From: Lachnospiraceae bacterium
GTDB lineage: Bacteria > Bacillota > Clostridia > Lachnospirales > Lachnospiraceae
Reading direction: 5' to 3'
Assembly: GCA_910576125.1 (NCBI GenBank)
Contig: CAJTHM010000015.1
Span: 111,434 to 175,433, forward strand
DNA: 64,000 bases
The position numbers and the translations under genes are program-made. Below the pieces are notes generated by a model. It was given only the letters and a program-made list of their open reading frames with translations. It was not told where the DNA came from and did no database searches. Of the stretch, positions 58,824 to 64,000 are shown piece after piece. The stretch's first letter is position 1. Each line of letters opens with the position of its first letter.

Positions 58824-60626
58824 ATGAGAAGGAGCGAATATCCAAGACCACAATTTGTCAGAAAGGAGTGGCTCTGTCTGAACGGAACCTGGGATTTCTC
58901 ATTCGATGACCACAATCGTGCCTCCTCGGAGCACTGGGAGAAGGATTCCTGGCAGCTGGAGCAGAAAATAGAAGTCCCTTTCTGTTTCGAAAGCAGATTG
59001 AGCGGCATCCAGGACACTTCCATCCATGACAGAATCTTCTATAAAAGAAGGTTTTCCATTCCGGACAGCTGGTCAGGCAGCCGCATCCTGCTTCACTTTG
59101 AAGCAGTGGATTATCAGTGCCGCGTGTTCGTAAACGAACAGCTATGCGCACAGCATAAGGGCGGGAACTGCGGATTCTCCGTGGATATCACGGACTGTCT
59201 GCGACAGGGCGAACAGTCCCTGGCCGTGGCGGTATACGATCCGGCCAGGGACGAAACCATCCCGAGGGGCAAGCAATATTGGGAAGAAAAGAGCGCCAGC
59301 ATCTGGTACACAAGGACCTCCGGCATCTGGCAGAGCGTATGGCTGGAACCCGTGAAAGACTACCATATCACCCAGGTACGGTTCACGCCGGACATCGACC
59401 ATGATACCGTGCTTCTGGAAGCGGATTTTTCCGATTTCGCGCAGGAAATGTATCTGGAAGCGGAAATCAGTTTCCAGGGAGAGCTTATCTGCCGGGATCG
59501 TTTCCTGGTGAACAACGGACATGTCTTCCAGCGCAGCATCCATCTGGCGAAGGACCATGTCTTATACCGGGACGTCCATGGCCCGTGCCGGTACTGGTCT
59601 CCGGAGCATCCTGCTCTGTATGACGTCAAGCTGCGCCTAAAAGTCTCCGGCCAGGAAACCGACCGGGTGGACAGCTATTTCGGGATGCGTAAGATCCATA
59701 CGGAAAACGGCATCACCTACCTGAACAACAGGCCCTACTATTTCAAAATGGTATTGGATCAGGGATACTGGAAAGACGGCATCCTGACGGCGCCTTCCGA
59801 CGAAGATTTCAAGACGGACATCCGTCTCATGAAAGAAATGGGCTTTAACGGCTGCCGCAAGCACCAGAAGGTAGAGGACGCCCGCTTTCTCTATCACGCG
59901 GATACCATGGGACTCCTCGTCTGGGGCGAGATGGCCGCTCCCTGCCTCTACACGGAACAGGGGGTATGCGACTATGCCGCGGAATGGTTCGAAATCATCA
60001 AAAGGGATTACAACCATCCCTCCATCGTGACCTGGGTATTGTTCAATGAGAGCTGGGGACTCCCGAATCTCGGACTGGACATCCGCCAGCAGGCCCAGTC
60101 CACGGGCATGTATTATCTGGTAAAAAGCCTGGATTCCACAAGACTCGTCATCAGCAATGACGGGTGGGAGATGACCAGAAGCGATATCTGCGCCATCCAC
60201 AATTACAACCACGGCTCCTGCAGCGAACCGGAAAAACAGGAATTTTTCAGGGAGACCGTACAGAACAGGGCCATTCTCCTCTCCTGCACCCATGCAGGCA
60301 GGAGCGTCTACGCAGAAGGATATTCCTATACCGGCCAGCCAATCCTGATCACGGAATGCGGCGGCATAAACTATCGTTCGACCCAGACGGGCTGCTGGGG
60401 ATATACCAGCGCCGACAGCGAGGGAGATTTCCTTGGCCAGTATGAGCATGTCATCCGTTCTATCCTGCAGTCCGATCTGGTGTATGGCTTCTGTTATACA
60501 CAGCTGACAGATGTGGAGCAGGAAACCAATGGCCTGCTCACCTACGAACGGGCTCCCAAATGCGAATTGTCCAAAATCCGGAAAATCAACGAGACTTATC
60601 GGCACAATATCTCGATAGACGCTTAG
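58824..60626 (+). CDS. Glycoside hydrolase family 2 (beta-galactosidase/glucuronidase-type)
   Basis: A 600-residue cytoplasmic enzyme with the GH2 layout: sugar-binding jelly roll (N-G-T-W-D-F-S-F to about 170), an immunoglobulin-like domain (about 175-285) and the TIM barrel. The acid/base is E409 in L-F-N-E-S-W-G and the nucleophile E511 in I-T-E-C-G-G. W-Y-T-R-T-S-G-I-W-Q and N-G-C-R-K-H-Q-K are other family blocks; the N-x-K motif diagnostic of glucuronidases is not visible, so specificity is open. The start is an ATG after GAGGAAAA. It diverges from the importer operon and is likely co-induced with it. Confidence 0.93.
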   Translation: MRRSEYPRPQFVRKEWLCLNGTWDFSFDDHNRASSEHWEKDSWQLEQKIEVPFCFESRLSGIQDTSIHDRIFYKRRFSIPDSWSGSRILLHFEAVDYQCRVFVNEQLCAQHKGGNCGFSVDITDCLRQGEQSLAVAVYDPARDETIPRGKQYWEEKSASIWYTRTSGIWQSVWLEPVKDYHITQVRFTPDIDHDTVLLEADFSDFAQEMYLEAEISFQGELICRDRFLVNNGHVFQRSIHLAKDHVLYRDVHGPCRYWSPEHPALYDVKLRLKVSGQETDRVDSYFGMRKIHTENGITYLNNRPYYFKMVLDQGYWKDGILTAPSDEDFKTDIRLMKEMGFNGCRKHQKVEDARFLYHADTMGLLVWGEMAAPCLYTEQGVCDYAAEWFEIIKRDYNHPSIVTWVLFNESWGLPNLGLDIRQQAQSTGMYYLVKSLDSTRLVISNDGWEMTRSDICAIHNYNHGSCSEPEKQEFFRETVQNRAILLSCTHAGRSVYAEGYSYTGQPILITECGGINYRSTQTGCWGYTSADSEGDFLGQYEHVIRSILQSDLVYGFCYTQLTDVEQETNGLLTYERAPKCELSKIRKINETYRHNISIDA

Positions 60627-60768
60627 CTTCCGGCCTTACATATACTGCATAACACTGAATACCGCCTAATGCAAGCATGCGGTCGAACCAGTCAGCGTTA
60701 TGCGGTCTGGTCTCATGGCAAGCGAAATCGTTAAGCAGTATAAAATGCCGGCAAGCGCCTCGTTCACA

Positions 60769-60818
60769 GGCAGGCATCGTCCACTGCCATCCACGGGATG
60801 CGGGCGGCGATGCCTGCC
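60769..60818. repeat. 11-bp inverted repeat in the GH2/regulator convergent gap
   Basis: GGCAGGCATCG (60769-60779) and CGATGCCTGCC (60808-60818) are perfectly complementary across a 28-base GC-rich loop. No T-tract follows on either strand. The rest of the 196-base gap has no gene I can support. Confidence 0.6.
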
Positions 60819-60822
60819 GCAA

Positions 60823-61800
60823 TTATGCGCAAGGTGTTCCCGGTTCTGCGGGCTCCTCATCGACTTTGACGCTCATGATCAGCCCCTGGGCATAATCGCC
60901 GAACTTTTCTCCAAATAAGTTCATGCCTCCGGCATGGGCCGCGTCAGGCCTGACGCCCAGCTTCAGGCTGATATAGTTCCCTTCCTTCAGGCGAAGCGTG
61001 TCCACAGTCTGCTCGGAACATTTCACATCATTCTCATAGCAGCCAAGCGGATTCACCTTGATGACCTTATAGACACCGTACTGCGTCAGGGTATCCCCCC
61101 ACCATTCAGGATTCAGACGTCCCCGCCTTCCCCCGAAATCCCCTTTGGAAGCTATGGTATCCACCTCCTGTCCATTCACCCACACCGTGATATCCGAAGG
61201 CCAGTCATTCTGATATCCCGGAGCCTCGGAACAGACTTCGAAGGAAAAGGAGATTTCCTGTATGCGGGAAGTCCGGAAAAGAGAATTCGGAAAACGATAT
61301 TCCAGATAGCCCGTCTCGAACCATAACAGCTGCGCTTCATTCCTGTTCTGGCAATAAAAGCTGGACGCAAAATCTTCTACGCCCAAATATCCCCTTTCAC
61401 TGACTATCCCGCAGTTTCCCGATATCTCGCAATCGAAATAATTTCCGATGGACATCGGAAACTGCAGCACTTTACTGCCATTATGTTCTATTTTATGTTC
61501 AAATGCATTAATGTATATGTCTTCAAATGATATCCCGCACACCTTCTGCGCCCCCCGCACTCCCGGTTTCTCATTAACCGATATCATGCCAGCTTCTTCC
61601 AGAACCTTCACGTGCAGCGCCGCGGAAGACTGAGGCAGGCCAAATGCCGCCGCAATTTCACTGATATTGGCAGAATTCTCAATCAACAGCTTCAGGATTT
61701 CCAGGCGCACTTCAGAAGAAAGCGCCTTGCCTACCAGCGCAGTCTTTTCCAGATTGACTAAATCGAGGGTTATCCTCTTTTTATTCGCTTTCAAAACCAT
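60823..61800 (-). CDS. ArsR-like winged-helix regulator with C-terminal ligand domain
   Basis: A 325-residue regulator. Residues about 18-90 form an ArsR-type winged helix: L-S-S-E-V-R-L-E-I-L-K-L-L, I-S-E-I-A-A-A-F-G-L-P-Q-S-S-A-A-L-H-V-K-V-L-E. The remaining 230 residues are beta-rich and unlike a metal-sensing ArsR; they include S-D-I-T-V-W-V-N-G-Q-E and G-D-F-G-G-R-R-G-R-L-N-P-E-W-W, suggesting a carbohydrate-binding sensor. The start is the ATG at 61800. It lies 54 bases after the isomerase-family gene and probably shares its transcript; it is the best local candidate for control of the glycan locus. Confidence 0.85.
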   Translation of the reverse strand: MVLKANKKRITLDLVNLEKTALVGKALSSEVRLEILKLLIENSANISEIAAAFGLPQSSAALHVKVLEEAGMISVNEKPGVRGAQKVCGISFEDIYINAFEHKIEHNGSKVLQFPMSIGNYFDCEISGNCGIVSERGYLGVEDFASSFYCQNRNEAQLLWFETGYLEYRFPNSLFRTSRIQEISFSFEVCSEAPGYQNDWPSDITVWVNGQEVDTIASKGDFGGRRGRLNPEWWGDTLTQYGVYKVIKVNPLGCYENDVKCSEQTVDTLRLKEGNYISLKLGVRPDAAHAGGMNLFGEKFGDYAQGLIMSVKVDEEPAEPGTPCA

Positions 61801-61854
61801 ACCTGCTTTCTTACTTCTTTCCCAAAAAAGCGGGAACTTTCGCGGCACATGCTC

Positions 61855-63357
61855 TTACATGAACGGATTCTCGGTAGGATACAGAACGCCTTTCGGCTGG
61901 TTGTAATTCAAATCCTCCACCGGAACGCCGATATACTTAAAGACCTCGTACAGAGCCTTTCCGAAATGGCCGAAAGCCACCGCCCCGTGATGGGGATAGT
62001 TTTTCTCAATCAATACATGGCGGTAGAAACGTCCCATCTCCGGGATGGCGAACACGCCGATGCCGCCAAAGGACTTCGTAGCCACCGGAAGCACCTCGCC
62101 CTGGGCGATATAGGCCCGCAGCTTGTTGTCCGCGGTGGACTGGAGACGGTAGAAAGTGATGTCTCCGGGGATGATGTCCCCCTCCAGGGTGCCCTGGGTC
62201 ACTTCCTCGGGAAGCGTCCTGGCCATGATCATCTGGTACTTCATGCTGCAGGAGGACAGTTTCCTGGTATTGGTATTGCCGCAGTGGAAGCCCATGAATG
62301 TGTCGTTGTGGGTATAGCTGTATTTGCCATGAATGGCATCCTCATACATGTCGTCGGGCACTGTGTTATTGATATCCAGTAAAGTAACCACATCCTCGCT
62401 GACGCAGGTGCCGATGAACTCGCTTAAGGCTCCGTAGATATCCACTTCACAGGACACGGGGATGCCCATGCCGGTGAGACGGCTGTTCACATAGCAAGGC
62501 ACGAAGCCGAACTGGGTCTGGAAAGCGGGCCAGCATTTTCCGGCGATGGCCACGTACTTGCGGTATCCCTTGTGGTCCTCTATCCAGTCCAGCAGAGTCA
62601 GCTCGTACTGGGCCAGCTTGGGCAGAATCTCGGGCTTCTTGTTGCCAGCGCCAAGCTCCTCTTCCATCTCCTTCACTTTGGCGGGAATCCTCTCATCCCC
62701 CTCATGCTTCTTGAAAGCCTCGAAGAGATCCAGCTCGGAGTTCTCCTCGATTTCCACGCCCAGGTTGTAGAGCTGCTTGATGGGCGCGTTGCAGGCCAGG
62801 AAGTTCAGGGGCCTGGGGCCGAAAGAGATGATTTTCAGGCTGCTCAGCCCCACGATGGCCCTGGCGATTGGGAGGAACTCATGAATCCTGTCCGCGCACT
62901 CCGCAGCGGTGCCCACGGGATTCTCGGGGATGTAGGCCTTCACGTTGCGCAGCTTTAAGTTGTAGCTGGCGTTGAGCATGCCGCAGTAAGCGTCGCCGCG
63001 GCCTCCCACCAGGTCGTTCTGGCTCTCCTCGGCAGCGGCTATGTACATGGCTGGGCCGTCGAAATGCTTGGCCAGCAGAGTCTCGGAAATCTCCGGGCCG
63101 AAGTTCCCAAGGTACACACACAGGGCGTTGCAGCCGTTTTTCCGGACATCCTCCAGGGCCTGTACCATGTGAATCTCGCTCTCTACGATGCATACCGGGC
63201 ACTCGTAGATGGCGTCTGCGCCGTATTTGGCGGTGTAGGCTTCCACCAACGCTTTTCTTCTGTTCACGGACAGGCTCTCCGGGAAGCAGTCACGACTCAC
63301 GGCTACGATGCCGATTTTGACTTCAGGTAACAATTTTAGCTCTGTTAAATTGTTCAT
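61855..63357 (-). CDS. L-fucose/L-arabinose isomerase family protein
   Basis: A 500-residue protein of the FucI/AraA superfamily, which interconvert aldoses and ketoses with a divalent metal. The N-terminal Rossmann-like part starts K-I-G-I-V-A-V-S-R-D-C-F; the middle has G-L-S-S-L-K-I-I-S-F-G-P-R and A-I-A-G-K-C-W-P-A-F-Q; the C-terminus has F-M-G-F-H-C-G-N-T and H-H-G-A-V-A-F-G-H-F-G-K. The Glu/Asp/His metal ligands are not identified for certain. Start follows CAGGAGGG. The actual sugar is unknown; context suggests a deoxy or pentose sugar released from the imported glycan. Confidence 0.88.
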   Translation of the reverse strand: MNNLTELKLLPEVKIGIVAVSRDCFPESLSVNRRKALVEAYTAKYGADAIYECPVCIVESEIHMVQALEDVRKNGCNALCVYLGNFGPEISETLLAKHFDGPAMYIAAAEESQNDLVGGRGDAYCGMLNASYNLKLRNVKAYIPENPVGTAAECADRIHEFLPIARAIVGLSSLKIISFGPRPLNFLACNAPIKQLYNLGVEIEENSELDLFEAFKKHEGDERIPAKVKEMEEELGAGNKKPEILPKLAQYELTLLDWIEDHKGYRKYVAIAGKCWPAFQTQFGFVPCYVNSRLTGMGIPVSCEVDIYGALSEFIGTCVSEDVVTLLDINNTVPDDMYEDAIHGKYSYTHNDTFMGFHCGNTNTRKLSSCSMKYQMIMARTLPEEVTQGTLEGDIIPGDITFYRLQSTADNKLRAYIAQGEVLPVATKSFGGIGVFAIPEMGRFYRHVLIEKNYPHHGAVAFGHFGKALYEVFKYIGVPVEDLNYNQPKGVLYPTENPFM

Positions 63358-63401
63358 GCCTTAACCCTCCTGATTAGTTTTATTGTTTGGTTCTGATATG
63401 A

Positions 63402-63430
63402 ATTATAACTGTTTTATCTCTGCTTTTCCA
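63402..63430 (-). promoter_or_regulatory. Candidate promoter of isomerase-regulator transcript
   Basis: Minus strand TGGAAA (63430-63425), 17-base spacer, TATAAT (63407-63402, perfect), 45 bases before the start codon. Confidence 0.55.
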
Positions 63431-63820
63431 CATTTTTTACAAAATTGTTGCAAAATAGCTTCAATTGATTCTGTTGACATAGTCCCTCTTATCGGGGAAA
63501 ACCATTGAACGGCCTGTCTAAGCGTTACCGTAATTTCACGCTTGATGAACGGCAGCGCCTTTTGTACCGTTGCTGATTCCCAGATGGCGAAGATTGACAG
63601 GAATCTTTCTCCGGACGCGGGCAACACTAAGCCTGACATCGGAAAGCTTTTCCCCATGTCGTGGCAGAGTGTTTTTTGGTTGAAATGCCCTCCATGCACC
63701 GTTGCCTGCCTTACATTGTTATTATAGGTTGTTGGCAGAATTCAGTCAATATCCTTTGCCCTTTCATATGTCAACTGGTTACTATTCAACATTTGGCTCA
63801 GAATCCCTATTCCAAAAGAC
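63431..63820. other. Intergenic stretch without a supported gene
   Basis: About 390 bases of moderate GC content with short open frames only. A minus-strand frame of 98 codons (63403-63699) ends on top of the isomerase promoter and matches nothing I recognise. A weak catabolite-responsive-element-like site (TCTAAGCGTTACCG, 63517-63530, three departures from TGWAANCGNTNWCA) lies about 90 bases upstream of the isomerase promoter. Confidence 0.4.
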
Positions 63821-63850
63821 TTGATTCGAGATATAGATTTGAGATATAAT
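63821..63850 (+). promoter_or_regulatory. Sigma-A promoter reading out of the window
   Basis: TTGATT (63821-63826), 18-base spacer, TATAAT (63845-63850, perfect). It points to a gene or RNA starting at or beyond position 64000; the 150 bases that follow are AT-rich with no ORF. Confidence 0.55.
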
Positions 63851-64000
63851 AGAATAAAACTTTCCCAATCTGCTGTACTATAGAAATTGCTTTTTGAACC
63901 ATTAAAACTGCTGATTTCCATCTTGCGGACTTTATTACATATAGAATTCCGTATACTAATACTCTGTTTAGTGTGTTCTGACTGGAAATCAGGCCATCAA

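Noticed and set aside
60586..60822. 78-residue minus-strand frame between GH2 and the regulator
   Set aside because: It overlaps the GH2 3' end and contains the 11-bp inverted repeat; no ribosome site and no known motif.
63403..63699. 98-residue minus-strand frame upstream of the isomerase gene
   Set aside because: It ends on the isomerase -10 box, has no good ribosome site and no recognised family; kept only as a note in the intergenic entry.

Overview
The window looks like a chromosomal segment of a Gram-positive anaerobe of the Lachnospiraceae (Clostridium cluster XIVa). The evidence is: Shine-Dalgarno sequences of the AGGAGG type, sigma-A promoters, T-box and ZTP leader RNAs, several Lachnospiraceae-typical small families (DUF6062, DUF6106, DUF6056), LL-diaminopimelate aminotransferase instead of the succinylase route, a purine pathway whose last two steps are on separate proteins, and LplB/LplC-type sugar ABC importers paired with AraC or ArsR-like regulators. 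No rRNA, tRNA, CRISPR array, insertion sequence or prophage was recognised. Species cannot be fixed from this sequence alone.

Layout. 1-6 kb: a partial MBOAT acyltransferase, a Cys-rich DUF6062 protein, a TetR regulator, an acidic membrane protein, a MocR-type regulator and a DUF2225 protein. 6-11 kb: glnS, a Nudix-like protein that has lost its Nudix box, and the purine operon (IMP cyclohydrolase plus AICAR transformylase) behind a ZTP riboswitch. 11-13.4 kb: a solitary short flagellin and an amidohydrolase. 13.4-21 kb: a glycan-uptake operon (two permeases, lipoprotein binding protein, membrane AraC sensor-regulator, GH28-like protein). 21-30 kb: guaB, small membrane proteins and the aspS-gatC-gatA-gatB operon behind a T-box. 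30-36 kb: glnA, an ANTAR protein, dapF, dapL and a DUF6056 membrane protein, with a terminator hairpin at the very start of the glnA transcript. 36-48 kb: nadE, hslO, a methyltransferase, a secreted M6 metalloprotease with a lipoprotein, a small exporter, hisC and a glycosyltransferase. 48-63.4 kb: a large carbohydrate locus.

The carbohydrate locus works as a unit. On the minus strand, permease-permease-binding protein-GH130-GH43-like-uncharacterised 666-residue protein-GH105-like run as one operon from a sigma-A promoter at about 58.48 kb. A GH2 enzyme starts divergently, and an ArsR-like regulator and a fucose/arabinose-isomerase-family protein lie beyond it. None of the glycosidases shows a signal peptide, so the picture is uptake of oligosaccharides followed by cytoplasmic breakdown; the substrate is not determined.

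The most interesting signals are regulatory and architectural: the ZTP-riboswitch/split purine module, the T-box with a GAAC candidate specifier on the tRNA amidotransferase operon, the glnA start-site terminator with an ANTAR-like hexaloop next to an ANTAR gene, the Nudix protein without its catalytic box, a 37-residue membrane protein with its own promoter and terminator, and the unassigned 666-residue protein in the glycan locus. Start sites were chosen by Shine-Dalgarno fit and family N-termini and often differ from the longest open frame.
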